From contig CP087220.1 of the NCBI GenBank assembly GCA_020912385.1, forward strand, positions 124,001-188,000: DNA of 64,000 bases, read 5' to 3'. Every line of letters begins with the position of its first letter. Position 1 is the first letter of the stretch. A model generated the notes under the pieces. The model saw only the letters and a list, made by a program, of their open reading frames with translations. It made no database searches and had not been told where the DNA came from. Below are positions 1 through 10,834 of the stretch, piece after piece. The DNA comes from Neofusicoccum parvum. Its lineage: Eukaryota > Ascomycota > Dothideomycetes > Botryosphaeriales > Botryosphaeriaceae. A program made the position numbers and the translations under genes.

Positions 1-770
1 GAGAAGGTCCCAACGGTCGATGTCGCCGTATGGAGAGGTTGTGGGGTCCGTTGTGAGGTGCTTTCCCACCTCGAAATGCTCGGCCTTCTGGCCTGGTGCA
101 GACTCAGGGCAGGTGGGGTCGAGAAATTTGTCGGGTGTTCCGGGAAGAGGTTGGACCAGAAGGCGGGATGCTCTGGCGAAGTCTTGCATCTGTGACTTGA
201 TCCGGAGATCCCAGTCGGCGTCATCTTCAAGGATGAGGGCAGATGTGAGGTTCTGCTCCACAATCCTGGTGCGGATCAGTCACCAAAGAGTCCAATCGGA
301 CGGGTTCAGTGAAGCAGTAGCTTACTTTCTGAGGACATTGAGATGGGCTCTCCAGGAGTTCAATCTCTCCTTGCTGAGGCCCTTTTCCTTCCCACCTGGG
401 GGTAATGTCTTCTCTTCAACTTCGGTCACCCCGTCGACGTATTCTACATGCAAGTCTGAGAATGCAGCAGCTAGCGTCATGGAATCCCGATGATCAGTCC
501 GCGATGGCAGATTGATTAAAAATATCTTTCGAAACTTTGCAAAAATCAGTGGTGGGTCCTGGATGGCCATGAGTTAAGCCTACTGACACCGAGAGTCTGA
601 TTGGAGGCATCCTGGAGAAGATCCGAGCTTCGTAAGCTTGAAGGGCCGACTTTCAAAGGCAGAGACGGGGAAAATGAACGGTTGTAATTAAACAATATGA
701 AGAGCAACAATATAACGAGGCTACCAGCGCCTGCATATATGCTGCGTGAGGTGAAAGAGTGCACGGACAT
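1..770 (-). CDS. GT25-type glycosyltransferase, 3' end cut by window start
   Basis: Probable type II membrane glycosyltransferase of the fungal GT25 (LPS-type) group, which transfers sugars in the secretory pathway. Exons as read: 770-588, 534-326 and 265-1, continuing beyond the window. After a short N-tail comes one hydrophobic anchor (AGAGSLVILLLFILF, residues about 12-26). Next is the family opening KIFLINLPSRTDHRD and then the acidic ILEDDADWD metal/nucleotide-sugar motif. The joins are phase-compatible: TLG|FRK with donor gtcagt, and LRK|IVEQ with donor gtaagc. The start is the first in-frame ATG before the anchor. The catalytic C-terminal part lies outside the window, so completeness cannot be judged. 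Substrate is unknown. Confidence 0.8.
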
Positions 771-1978
771 AGTGCAGATTGTAAGGTTGACTACAGCAGA
801 GCCAACGCCAGCGCCGGCTCCAACATCCGAGCTACTTAAATGGCGAGCGTGGCGAGGTTGCAGTTGAGCAGCTGAGGCCAAAGCCGCCGGTGCATACTTG
901 TTGCAACCGCGCCGCACAGGGGTGTGTATGCCAAGCAATAAACGAGCCCAATGGCGAAGCCCATACAAGCGCGGAACAACTGAACGGGCTCCAGCCATTG
1001 GGCGCGAGTGGATACAGCGCCAGTGCTATACTGTGTTCGCCATTCAGCATGCTGGTCACAATCTTCGTGCGGCACAGTTTTGGAAATGAGGCATACCATT
1101 TTCTTTCGCCGTGGGAGCCCGTGCCGTCTCCATAAAACATCTGAAATGTGTATTTGAGACAGCAATGGCCACTTGGCACGAAGTTGCACCTAATAATCGA
1201 CCATGCTGTCATTACGGGGAGCATTTACGTGGAGTCGACGGTAGCTCCGACATGTTCCGATTTTCTACTCTCCCATGGTTGTCAATCCCAACATCAATGC
1301 TCACACCAGAGCTTATTACTCGCAGGTGAACAACAAGCCAAGAAATGGGATGTACCATATGCTTGTCCAGCCACACCAGTGGGAATGGATTGCCTGGGCG
1401 TACGTTGAATTCCATCTTACGTTTAGAGTATCACCATTGTGTACTTCAACTGGCGCGTCTGACTTTAGAGGGAACACAAAATAATCCGACTGATAAGAGG
1501 ATTTATACAATTGCTGTGCCGTAGATTAGCGCTGAGCCTAGAGCTGAAGCTGAGCGATCTGCGCCAAGCAGAATCGTGGTTGGCCATCTCGATGCTGGAG
1601 CACATATCGCTTAGCACTCCACCCCGGTTACGCGCTTGTCCGCTTAAAATAGACAACGCAGAGAGGCCATCGATGCTCAGTCGCGTTGAAACTCTTACAG
1701 CATTGACACCTGGTTGTGGCAGTAGCACTGTAGCTTCGGTATTGATATCCATGTATTAGTCGAGAACTGACAGGGACCTCCAGGCGTACATAAAAACCAC
1801 CAAGTAGAAGTGAGTCTGGATACAGTGTTTGGTGACACATGAAAACAGCGTATTAAACGGCCATTTCTATTTCTCATGTCTGAATAAGAGACATCATGAA
1901 TGCCAACACAGATGATCGCACAGCGACAAACGCCAGACCCAAGACTCCGCTCACCACCACACGAACCAACCAACCAGT
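771..1978. other. intergenic, no gene supported
   Basis: About 1.2 kb between the glycosyltransferase start and the 3' end of the Cys-rich gene. Overlapping short frames exist on both strands (for example 1465-1752 minus and 1511-1759 plus), but none carries a recognisable motif or a sensible splice pattern. Confidence 0.5.
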
Positions 1979-2653
1979 CTACGCAACAAACCCCTCCGCA
2001 CCCCCTCCACTCCCCGCAAGACACACGCCGAAAAACACCGCGCCAGCCACCCACCCCATATTCCGATCCCTCCAAAACCGCCCCCAATCCCACGCCGCCC
2101 CACCCCCCACCACCTCCGCCACCCACCCCGCCGTCGCCCTCACCACGCCCTCCCCCTGCGTCTCCTCCTCCTCCACCCCCGGCACGTCAAACCCCAAACA
2201 CTCATCGCTGATGGCGCGGCCGCACGCCGGCGCACCGCACCGCGCGACCAGCAGCTCAGCGACGCGGCAGGCGCGGCCGCGACGGCGCTCGAACGGGACG
2301 AGGCCGTTGCCCCAACCGCCGGGGGCGGGGTTGGCGGGGTCGCCGGCGAGGGCGCGGGCGGTGTGGTCGAGGCGCCAGCGGGCGGGGGCGACGAGGGTGG
2401 CGGCGCCGCAGTGGCGGCAGAGGAAGCCGCGGCGGGCGGGGTGGGGGCGGGGGGAGGCGGGGTGTGGCGGCGGGGCGGAGAGGGTGCAGTGGGCGCAGGG
2501 GGCGTTGTGGCAGAGGGCGCAGAGGGCGGGGTTGAGGGGGATGGTGGTGGCGGGGAGGTGGGAGGGGCGGGTTAGCGGGTTGGTGGTGTGGCAGAGGCAG
2601 CAGCGCCAGTGGGCGAGGGTGAGGGGGGAGGGCGTGGGGGTTGCGGGTGGCAT
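1979..2653 (-). CDS. Cys-rich zinc-knuckle-like hypothetical protein
   Basis: Single-exon frame of 224 residues with a true ATG. The N-terminal 65 residues hold a fungal Cys pattern: HWRCCLCHTTN, then about 20 residues later LCALCHNAPCAHC, and a further pair in FLCRHCGA near residue 98. W-x-CC-x2-C followed by C-x2-C-x4-C-x2-C resembles the small zinc-binding proteins common in ascomycete genomes, none with a firm function. The C-terminal half is Gly/Ala/acidic and looks disordered. Codon use is extremely GC-rich, so long frames also exist on the other strand (1896-2690). I prefer the minus frame because of the clustered Cys/His residues. Function is not assigned. Confidence 0.5.
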   Translation of the reverse strand: MPPATPTPSPLTLAHWRCCLCHTTNPLTRPSHLPATTIPLNPALCALCHNAPCAHCTLSAPPPHPASPRPHPARRGFLCRHCGAATLVAPARWRLDHTARALAGDPANPAPGGWGNGLVPFERRRGRACRVAELLVARCGAPACGRAISDECLGFDVPGVEEEETQGEGVVRATAGWVAEVVGGGAAWDWGRFWRDRNMGWVAGAVFFGVCLAGSGGGAEGFVA

Positions 2654-3064
2654 GTTTGGTTGGTGGGGGGTGGAGAGTGCCTGCTCTTGAGGTGGTGGGT
2701 GTGGTCAGTGAAGGTGAGGATGCAATTGTGTGTACTGTACCAGCAGGCTCTGCCTGAATATTGTAGGAATGACCACGAAGAAAAAAAAACTCCCTAAATT
2801 TGTTAGAGCGCCTACCGGAGGACCGAGTCATTTTTGTAATGCGATCAAACCAAGCATTTTTGGACTGGAACAAAGAAAACGGACTTTAAATAGCTGAAGT
2901 GGCTTCGATCTAGAAGTCTTTGTATGGAAATCAACGCTATAGATAACAAGTACAACGAGCTCTTTGAAGTCTAAATGCTATTGTTGGAACACGAAAGAAA
3001 ATAAGCCTTCTAAAGGCGGGGATATTACGTGAAGCGTTGACATGCCAAAAAGATAGAACGCCGT
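2654..3064. other. intergenic
   Basis: About 410 bp, AT-rich towards the right, between two minus-strand genes. It would hold the promoter of the Cys-rich gene and the 3'UTR of the flavoprotein. No further feature seen. Confidence 0.5.
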
Positions 3065-4234
3065 CTAAAAGCTCTTCTTCTTCGCCCACTTGGCACCATT
3101 CACAGTTGCCACGCCTTGATCGGCCATGAAGGTCTTCCCCTTGATCATGTAGCCCATGTAGCTCGGAACCCAGTAGTTGAAGAGAACACCAACCGTCTTC
3201 TTCCTACCCACCGGCACGAGCATGGTCTGGGCCTTCTGGCCGGTGTAGGTGGGCTGGGCGCCGGACTTGCCGGCAGTCAGGTCGTACTCGATGACGGCAG
3301 CAAGCGCAGGGACGGCGTCGTAGATTTCCATGATGCCGCCGCTGGAATAGGAGGCAATGTCTCCCACGGCATAGACGCGTGCACCCGAGCCTGCGGCGGT
3401 GACTCTGAGGTGGCCGTCAACTTGCACGGCGCCGCGCTCGTTCAGCCATGCGGGGGGCAGGAAGCTGCTGTTGAGACTTGTGCCGCGGGCGTCGAGGAAC
3501 AGGTCAGCGGAGGTCTGCGAGCCGTCGCTGAGGTGCAGGGTTTCCTTGCCGTCCGACCCGGGTCCGCTGGAGATGATCTTGAGGCCGTGGACGACGGTGA
3601 CGCCCATCTGCTTCAGGTACTGCTCGGCGCGCTGGCCGACGTCGGGGCGCACGCGGGCGAGGAGCGAGCTGGAGCCGGAGTAGAGGATGACGTCCTTGGT
3701 CTTGCCATGGTCGAAGCCCAGCTCGCCGGCGGTCTCGACGCCGACGGCGCCCCCGCCGGCAATGATGATCCTCTGGGCGGACTTGAGCTTGCTGCGGAAC
3801 TCGCCAAGCTCGCTGACGGTGGCGTCCTTGGGCACGGCGGGGCTCCACAGGGCGGACTTGGACGAGGCGCCGGTGGCGACGACCAGGGAGTCGTAGTGCA
3901 GGGTGATGGACGGCTCGCCGCTGACGGGCTCGAGGGTGATCTGGCGCTGGGCCGGGTCGACGGCGCGTGCGTAGGCCTGGACAAACTGGAACTGCGAGTA
4001 GCGGTCGAAGGCAGGCGCGATGGGCCGCATGATGGTGTCCAGCGAGATCAGATCCTCACGCGGGGCCATGCGGGGCGCGGCAGGCTTGAAGTAGAAGTGA
4101 TCGGAGGGGTTGACGAGCACCAGCTTGTAGCTGGCCGAGTCAGGCAGCTGGGGCAGCACATGGCGCAGGAGGTAGTGGGAGATGCCAAGGCCGGCGAAGG
4201 AGCCTCCAAGGACGACGACGGTGTGGGTGGACAT
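3065..4234 (-). CDS. AIF/AMID-like FAD-dependent NAD(P)H oxidoreductase
   Basis: Pyridine-nucleotide-disulfide-type flavoprotein of about 389 residues, like the AMID/AIF2 group that oxidises NAD(P)H in cytosol or mitochondrial outer membrane. The N-terminal FAD Rossmann motif is VVVLGGSFAGLG (residues 6-17). The internal YDSLVVATGA strand and the second, NAD-binding Rossmann motif IIIAGGGAVGVETAGEL follow in the expected order. The C-terminal FAD-closing motif is RVYAVGDIASY. No intron is needed. I chose the ATG at 4234 (MSTHTVVVLGG) rather than upstream frame extension because it begins immediately before the first beta strand, as in the family. It is divergent from a Zn2Cys6 regulator with a shared 604-bp upstream region. 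A biological role in cell death or redox is family knowledge, not shown here. Confidence 0.85.
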   Translation of the reverse strand: MSTHTVVVLGGSFAGLGISHYLLRHVLPQLPDSASYKLVLVNPSDHFYFKPAAPRMAPREDLISLDTIMRPIAPAFDRYSQFQFVQAYARAVDPAQRQITLEPVSGEPSITLHYDSLVVATGASSKSALWSPAVPKDATVSELGEFRSKLKSAQRIIIAGGGAVGVETAGELGFDHGKTKDVILYSGSSSLLARVRPDVGQRAEQYLKQMGVTVVHGLKIISSGPGSDGKETLHLSDGSQTSADLFLDARGTSLNSSFLPPAWLNERGAVQVDGHLRVTAAGSGARVYAVGDIASYSSGGIMEIYDAVPALAAVIEYDLTAGKSGAQPTYTGQKAQTMLVPVGRKKTVGVLFNYWVPSYMGYMIKGKTFMADQGVATVNGAKWAKKKSF

Positions 4235-4838
4235 GGTGGAGGGGGCCTGTTCTGGTGGAGTGCATGGCTGCCGCGCCACGGGGTTTTATCAGCGGCAGCA
4301 GGGTCGACGGGCGGGAGCAGCAGAGCAGCGGTGGTGTAGGCGGTGCAGGCGGTGCTGCTGACACAAGCAGCCGTCGAGGTGGTTGATTTCGCAGCAACAT
4401 GTTGGCGCGAGCGTGTTGATGTCAGCTCCCGGGCGTTGCCGCGCCCAACCGGCGAACAAGCGCAGCGACGCGGCCGCATCGGGCATGGCGCGGCGGGCGG
4501 CTGAGGTAAGCGGGGCCTGGCAGCGCTGTTTGTCATCCCGCCGCGGGAGCGCTGCCATCCGTGCCGCGCCTCGCAGCGGCAGCGCCACCCACCCATCGGG
4601 CAGCCTGCTTTGCAAGCACCCGCCGTCGCCTCTTAAGAGCCCGCCGCCCGCCGCCCGCCGCCCCGCCGCCCCGCCCGCCTGCTCTCCGCCCGTGTCGCTC
4701 GCGCGCCGAACGCGCCGACGGGCCCGGGCTTCCCGGCCCCAGCCGTGCCTATGCGGGCCACCCGACCCGACCGACGCCCGTCTGCAGCTGGCCGCCGCCG
4801 TGCACCAGCCAGCCGCGCCGCTCCCCATTCAAACCACC
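4235..4838. promoter_or_regulatory. shared divergent upstream region (AIF-like / Zn2Cys6 gene)
   Basis: 604 bp between two diverging start codons, very GC-rich, with C-rich runs on the plus strand just before 4839. Likely bidirectional promoter by position only; no core element recognised. Confidence 0.4.
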
Positions 4839-7411
4839 ATGGCCCCGACGGCAGCCTGTCTGTCGTCGTCGCCGCGCTCCAGCATGGCCTCCTTCGCCTC
4901 TGCCCCCTTCCCGCCCGACCTCAACCCGCGCCCCAAGAAGAAGCGCCGCCCGGCCCTCAGCTGCGTCACGTGCCGCGACCGCAAGCTCAAGTGCGACAAG
5001 GAGCGCCCGCGCTGTGGCCGCTGCGTGCAGACCGGCCCGGACCAGCCGTGCATCTACCTCGAGACGCCAGCCCGCCGCCCGCAGACGCACCAGCAGCAGC
5101 AGCCCTCGCCTGGCGGGGCGCCGCCCTCCTCTTATGTCGCCAGCCAGCCCTCTCGGGCTATTCGGGAATTCGACCCAACGCCGGCCTCGTCCCGAAGCCC
5201 GCTGGACGCCACCCAGCCCTCAGAGCCCCCGAACCTCGAGTCGCGCCTGGCGCGGCTGGAGAAGATCCTCGTGCAGGCCATCGACCAGAGCGCCATTGGC
5301 ACCCTCTACGACGACGCCGCCGCCAAGGCCACGCCGCCCCTCGACGCCAGCCCGCCCGACCTCCCGCCCGAGATCCCCGCTGGCGTTCCCAAGCTCCCGC
5401 CGGTGCACCGCTCCGAGCACGAGGAGATCCTCGTCTACCCGGGCAGCTACCGCGGCTATGGCCTGTCGCACCCGGCCATGCTGGTGTGCAAGGTAGCCCT
5501 CGCCGCCCCGTCCCGTCGTGAAGCTCGCTGACCGTCGCCAGTTCATCGAAATGCCCGCCTTCATGGTGCGCATCCGCGCCGAGCACCCGGTGAAGACCCA
5601 GCAGCTCAAGCAGCGCATCGAGGGCTGGCGCGCCACCAACATGGACTCGCGCGACCTCTGGAGTGCCGAGTGCGGCTTCACCTCGGCCATCGCCAGCCTT
5701 CCTCCAAAGGAGTCCCTGGACCGCCTTGTTTTTGCCTACTTCGACTTGTTCGAGCTGGAGTATCCCATCCTGGACGAGCGGAAGTTCATCTCCGTCTACG
5801 AGTCTGCCTGGGAGGGCCACCGCTTTTCTCCCTCTCCGCAGCTGCTCATGACCCTCCTCCTCGTGGTTGCTACCACCGTGAACATCTACGCCGCCAACCT
5901 CCCCGACCCCGACCCCATCCTCGAGGCCGGCAAGAAGAACCTCCGACGCTACATCCATCTTAGCGAGCGATGGCTTGTGTCCCGAGGGACCTCCTTGCCC
6001 GACCTTGACAGCGTGAGGCTGTACTGCCTGCTGGTTCTGGCCAAGAGGTACAACGGCTTCCCCAGAGACCAGATCTGGACCACTGCCGGCTCCATGGTCC
6101 GGACTAGCATGCTCTGCGGATTGCACGCCCAAGCATGGCAGCCTGGCTCCGAGCAAGACGGCTGCAGAACCCTCTGGACAACCGTCCTCGAGCTTGACTT
6201 GCTTACTTCCATCGACAGCGGCATGATCCCCAGTGTCCCCATCGCCGAGTTCACCCGCGTATCGCGCGCTGAAGAAAGACGACGCCAAAGACCCCAGCCC
6301 TCTCGTGGCGGTGCCTCCACACAGGGCGAGATGGTTCTCTCCCTCGGGCTCAGGGTGGAGATATGCTGCATGCTCAACTCAAATACCCCAGAACCCACCG
6401 GGCCCAAGACCGCCGAGCAGGAAGAGAAGCTGAAACAACACATGTCATCCCTCACTTCCGCAGCACACCATCTTTCCGGCACCTCCGCGTCCTCGGACCG
6501 CCAAGCACACTGGATAGAGCTATCACGGGCCAAGCTGCACAAGTATCTGTTCATGATTTACCTGCCGTACGCTCTTGAAGGTCCCCTGCAAACTCGCTTT
6601 CCTCATCACAAAAAGACCTGCGTCGAGATTGCCGTAACTATTCTCAGCGACCACCAAGCCCGGTTGGATGGAGCGAATTACTCCGTCTGCCTCAAGATCG
6701 ACGATGCCTTCCAAGCGGCAATGGCTGTCTGTCACGAAATCTATCAACCCGTGCAACCAGGTAGCCACCACTCGCCTGTCGTCAACCGCACGCTGCTGAC
6801 ATTGCGCAGGAATTCCTAGCTTGGCCCAATTGCCCGGCTACGTCTCGGTCCTCAAGCCTTTGCTCAAGTCCGGCCTCGACATTCTGACGCAGCGGCTCCT
6901 GCACGTCGGCCATTGGCATGGTGAATACTTTCTTCTGTGCTTGGCCATTGGTCTTTGCCAGATAAAGACATGGCCGAGCAAGATGTCCGAGTACGCAAAG
7001 GAGGTGGTAGACATGCTGGAAGAGTCATGCACCTTCATCACGACCCCGAAGACGCCCTCAACCATGTCTCCAGCCGCCAGTCACGTGAGTTTAGCTTTTC
7101 GCCGGCAATGCAGAGGTTTGGTTGCTTATTTTCACAGACGAGGCAGCAGTCCCTTGCCACCCCTGCCCAGCCTACCCCGCACGTCAGCGCCGCACAGCAA
7201 TCGCCGCTTGACGTCTCCGCAGAGAAGGATCTATTTGTAAGTGCCTCTTCTCTGCCCAACATTCAGCACCTTTAATCTAATACATGCACAGGCAGGGCTA
7301 GACACGGTGTCTGAGAGTTTCCAGGATATCATCGAGTTTCTCGGATTGAGCTATCCCTTGGACTCGCTTGACCCTGGACTGGACACCTCTCGTAATTCTA
7401 CATGGGGCTAA
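4839..7411 (+). CDS. Zn2Cys6 transcription factor with fungal-specific TF domain
   Basis: Nuclear DNA-binding regulator of about 788 residues. Exons: 4839-5492, 5542-6760, 6810-7084, 7138-7236 and 7292-7411; lengths sum to 789 codons. A basic NLS-like run KKKRR (33-37) precedes the zinc cluster C42-x2-C45-x6-C52-x6-C59-x2-C62-x8-C71. A Gln/Pro linker and a short heptad-like helix (LESRLARLEKILVQAI) follow, which may dimerise. The middle region has the fungal_trans core around YFDLFELEYPILDERKF and LYCLLVLAKRY. All four introns are 49-55 nt with good GT/AG ends. It is divergent from the AIF-like gene. Targets are unknown. The start is the first ATG after the long 5' GC tract; an upstream in-frame extension exists but is low-complexity. 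Confidence 0.85.
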
Positions 7412-7727
7412 AACAAGGGAGACTCCCACATATCTGGATTGACGCATAATTAGGTCTTTTTGGGCTGTATATATACAAGCATTGCATGCAAGGGTTTAGA
7501 GGGTGCGCGCATTGTACGAAATTTTCCGTTGACTGTCCATTTTGACAAGAAGCTGGATGATGCATTACAACCGCAGTCCGAATACGACCAGAGACTGCAG
7601 GACGGGGGATGGCTGGGCCAATCTACCCCCGACACTCTGCATCGCCCAACCCAGCCAGGCAATGATCGAGTGCCGATCAGCGAGAAATACCTGCGGGAGG
7701 CTGCACCGACGACCTAAGACCGCGTTC

Positions 7728-7769
7728 TCGGCATTCTCGGACATTTCGGACAATACACTGTTCCGTCCG
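7728..7769 (+). promoter_or_regulatory. phased CGG array, candidate Zn2Cys6 site
   Basis: Three TCGG units start at 7728, 7737 and 7746, exactly 9 bp apart (TCGGCATTC, TCGGACATT, TCGGACAAT). They are followed at 7763-7769 by two inverted CCG triplets (CCGTCCG). Zinc-cluster regulators bind paired CGG triplets, so this is a plausible operator about 320 bp before the P450 ATG. Factor identity is not known. Confidence 0.35.
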
Positions 7770-8011
7770 AGAACGGGGGCCTTTCCTACGGTTAGACCAT
7801 TCAATACAACCGATGTTCCGATTGGCTCTATGAGCAGGATCGTAGCCATGACTGCCTAAAGCGCATTGCTGGCCTTGCGCTGACCTCTCCTAGTTCATAC
7901 TCAATGATGATGTCTACTCCACGGGACATGAGACCCGCATGAATACGCTACGCGTCGGGGATGTGGGCCTGCTTAGCTTTGATCTGCCAGTCCGGGACGG
8001 TCGAAAAGAAG

Positions 8012-8019
8012 TATATAAG
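8012..8019 (+). promoter_or_regulatory. TATA-like element of P450 gene
   Basis: TATATAAG lies 67 bp upstream of the P450 start codon at 8086, with CT-rich sequence between them, as in many fungal promoters. Confidence 0.45.
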
Positions 8020-8085
8020 TCGCTAGACTCACCTTCTAAACTCTAACTTTACAACAGTCAAATTTCCCCCTCTTCCTAGGCCATC

Positions 8086-9800
8086 ATGGGTCTCATTTCA
8101 AGCTTACCTTCTGCAGACTTGCAGAGCACCGTCATTTACATCGCGTGCCTTCCGGCTGGAATCATCCTCTTCACTCTTATCCAGAGGATCTACACTTCCT
8201 TCTTCGGCCCATTAAGAGGTGTCAAGGGCCCATGGCTGGCAAGATATACACGTCTGTGGGAGATGTTCGCCCTCTACCAGGGCGACTTCGAGAAGCAGAA
8301 CATCGCGCTCCACAAACGCTATGGTACTCCTCACCGCCACCTATTCATCATTTCCCGCTAACCCAACTCCTACGCAGGAAAAATCGTCCGCATCGCGCCC
8401 AACAAATACACCATCGACGACCCAGACGCGGTCCGAACCATCTACGGCCATGGGACCAAGTTCACGAAAACGCGATTCTATGAAGCCTTCCGCATGCCGG
8501 ACCGCAGCAACCTTTTCGCCGAGCTGGACGTCAAGGAGCACGCCATGCAGCGGCGGCGGATCGCGTCTCTGTACTCGCTGACGAACCTGCTGTCGTACGA
8601 AAGCTTCATCGACAAGTGCACGGCGGTGCTGGACGACAAATTCACCAAGTTCGCGCACGAGGGCCGCGCCGTCGAGATGGTCGAGTTCCTGCAATTCTAC
8701 GCCTTCGACGTGATCGGCGCCATCACCGTGAGTCCTTCCCCGTAACCACAAAAGCAAAAACCTCAACTCACCCATCACCGCCAGGCCGGCAACCCCTTCG
8801 GCCTCATGACCTCGGAGCGCGACTCCGCCGGCATCATCACCGCGATCCACCACGCCATGCAATACGGCGGCTTCACCGGCCTCATCCCGGAAGCGCACCC
8901 CTGGATCGTGCGCGCAGCGGCGCTCTTCTCACGCAGCGGCGTGTCCAACAACGCCGTGGGGGCGTACATCCAAGCGCAAATCTCGCTCCGCCGCGCAGGC
9001 GTCACGCCGGCCGACAAGCACGACTTCCTGACCAAGCTGCTGCAGCTGGAGGCGGCGGGGGCCAACACGGCGTTCGACACGTTCAACAGCTGCGGCTCCA
9101 ACATCGCGGCCGGCAGCGACACCACCGCCATCACGCTCAGCGCCGTGCTGTACCACCTGCTGCGGGCGCCGCGCGCGCTCGCCGCCCTGCGCCGCGAGAT
9201 CGACGCAGCCGCCGCCGACGGCCGCGTCGCCGACCCCGTCACCTACGCCCAGGCCCAGGACCAGCTGCCCTACCTGCAGGCCGTGCTCAAGGAGGCGCTG
9301 CGCGTCCACCCCGCCGTCGGCCAGCCGCTCCTGCGCCGCGTCCCGCCCGGCGGCGCCGTCGTCGCCGGCCGCTGGTTCCCGGAGGGCGCAGAGGTGGGCG
9401 TCAACCCGTGGGTGGCGCACAGCAACGAGGAGGTGTTCGGGGCGGATGCGGCGGCGTTCCGGCCCGAGCGGTGGCTGGAGAGGGGGGAGGGGGAGGAGGC
9501 GAAGAGGATGGAGGGGTACTTTTTGGCGGTGAGTTTGTTGCGCTTTCCTTTCTCCCTTTTTTTTTTCGCGTGTGGTGGTGGTTGGCTAGGGTTTTCGCTG
9601 ATGGCACGGCGCAGTTCGGACACGGCTCCCGCACCTGCATCGGGAAGCACATCAGCCTGCTGGAGATCAGCAAGGTCATCCCGCAGCTGGTGCGGAAGTT
9701 CGACTTCGAGCTCGTGGAGCCGGGGAAGGAGTGGGAGACGGCCACGGCGTGGTTCACGAAGCAGAGGTTTCACTGCTACATCAAGAGGCGGGCGGAGTAG
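8086..9800 (+). CDS. cytochrome P450, pisatin-demethylase-like
   Basis: Microsomal class E monooxygenase of 505 residues. Exons: 8086-8323, 8378-8727, 8785-9528 and 9615-9800. It has an N-terminal membrane anchor (VIYIACLPAGIILFTLI, residues about 17-33) and an oxygen-binding I-helix AAGSDTTAI. The K-helix ExxR is E366/R369 in LKEALRVHP. FRPERW is the meander, and the heme loop FGHGSRTCIG has its cysteine ligand at C452. All P450 hallmarks are intact. Overall layout resembles fungal P450s annotated as pisatin-demethylase-like, but substrate cannot be inferred from that. It is followed on the same strand by an SDR and a Zn2Cys6 regulator. A TATA-like box and a phased CGG array lie upstream. 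Confidence 0.88.
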
Positions 9801-10252
9801 GCGTGTGCGCTTTCGGGAGGTGCGGCGTGGACGTGTGGAGGGCGGGGGCGGGTGGGGGTTTGGGGTGGTGCTTCTCCTCGCCGCTACTAAAGAATGCCGC
9901 AACTGAAGAAAATGTGGTGTGGTTCATGGTCAACACACTCGAGAGTATTCTTTGTTTCGTTTCCTGCATCTTTCTTTTCTTTCGTTATCATATACTTATT
10001 CATGGTGCATCTTGGTTCGATGAAAATATGGTGTGGAATATTGCTCGACAAAATGCTCAGATTTGGCACCACATTTCCAATTCTGTGTGACTTGGCTAAG
10101 TAAATCCAATTTGATCTGAAGTTGAAATACCAGTCATTTTATGAAACTGAGTGTGAGAGAAAAAATTATTTGTGATGCTGCAGCCTCACACCGGGAACCT
10201 GTGGCAACTGCGGCCATGGACTTGGCACAGTTTCTCAATGAGGCTCCACCCA

Positions 10253-10280
10253 GAAGTACGATGTAGGAAGTACGATGTAG
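10253..10280 (+). repeat. 14-bp perfect tandem duplication
   Basis: GAAGTACGATGTAG occurs twice back to back at 10253-10266 and 10267-10280. Probably a small slippage duplication; no function is evident. Confidence 0.7.
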
Positions 10281-10731
10281 AACAACCCAAGAGACTGTTT
10301 TCAAAAGATTCAAGCCTCTTTGGCTGCTGAATACCCCCTTCTGTTGGATGCGTCGTCTAAAGATAGAAGCCGGTCAGAAGATTCTGCACAAGTCGTTGAT
10401 CGTAGTATTGGAGCAGGTGAGACCCATATTTCGAGTCGCAAAACTCTGGTGACCATATTTCCAAAGTATTGGGACTGGACCCGAAGCGAGGTCAGCTAGG
10501 CTCCGCTCCCTATCCTTTGTGAATTTCCAACCGTTCATCCTCACGGTTCGGGAAACTAAGTAAGCACTAGAGAATGAATAAGCAGAACGATAGAAGTTGG
10601 AATAATCCTTTGGGGTAGATCTGACCCCGCACAGCCATCAATTAAGCTGCGGAGTGTTGATCCCTGCGCGGTAGGGAACGGCCCACTCGCATTGCCGATA
10701 AGCGCTACTAGTCAATATTGGTATTCTGTGG

Positions 10732-10753
10732 AGTGACAGCGGAGTGATAGCGG
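10732..10753 (+). repeat. 11-bp direct repeat with CGG triplets
   Basis: AGTGACAGCGG and AGTGATAGCGG are adjacent, differing by one C/T change, and end 82 bp upstream of the SDR ATG. They place two CGG triplets 11 bp apart, which could be read by a zinc-cluster regulator such as the one encoded downstream. Confidence 0.45.
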
Positions 10754-10834
10754 ACTAATAATAACGAACCCGCAGCCGTGATAATTGATGTGTTCCCCAG
10801 GGAGCGTGTGAATACAATCTGCCGTGCTTCAACA

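Larger units (their letters stand above)
7412..8085. other. intergenic upstream of P450
   Basis: About 670 bp with no gene. It holds the CGG-triplet array at 7728-7769 and a TATA-like element at 8012-8019, listed separately. Short plus frames at 7460-7859 have no motif. Confidence 0.5.
9801..10834. other. intergenic with short repeats
   Basis: About 1 kb, AT-richer than its flanks. It holds a near-identical 15-mer GAAAATRTGGTGTGG at 9908-9922 and 10022-10036, and the two tandem repeats listed separately. No supported gene. Confidence 0.5.

Noticed and set aside
1465..1759. Opposed frames on both strands near 1.5-1.75 kb
   Set aside because: Mutual antisense frames with no motif; neither has a supported start or intron structure.
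3116..4339. 407-codon plus-strand frame opposite the AIF-like gene
   Set aside because: Exact antisense of a gene with clear Rossmann motifs; high GC3 removes stop codons on the other strand. The same holds for frames opposite the genes at 22931-24400, 36069-37163, 42019-44061 and 45444-47001.
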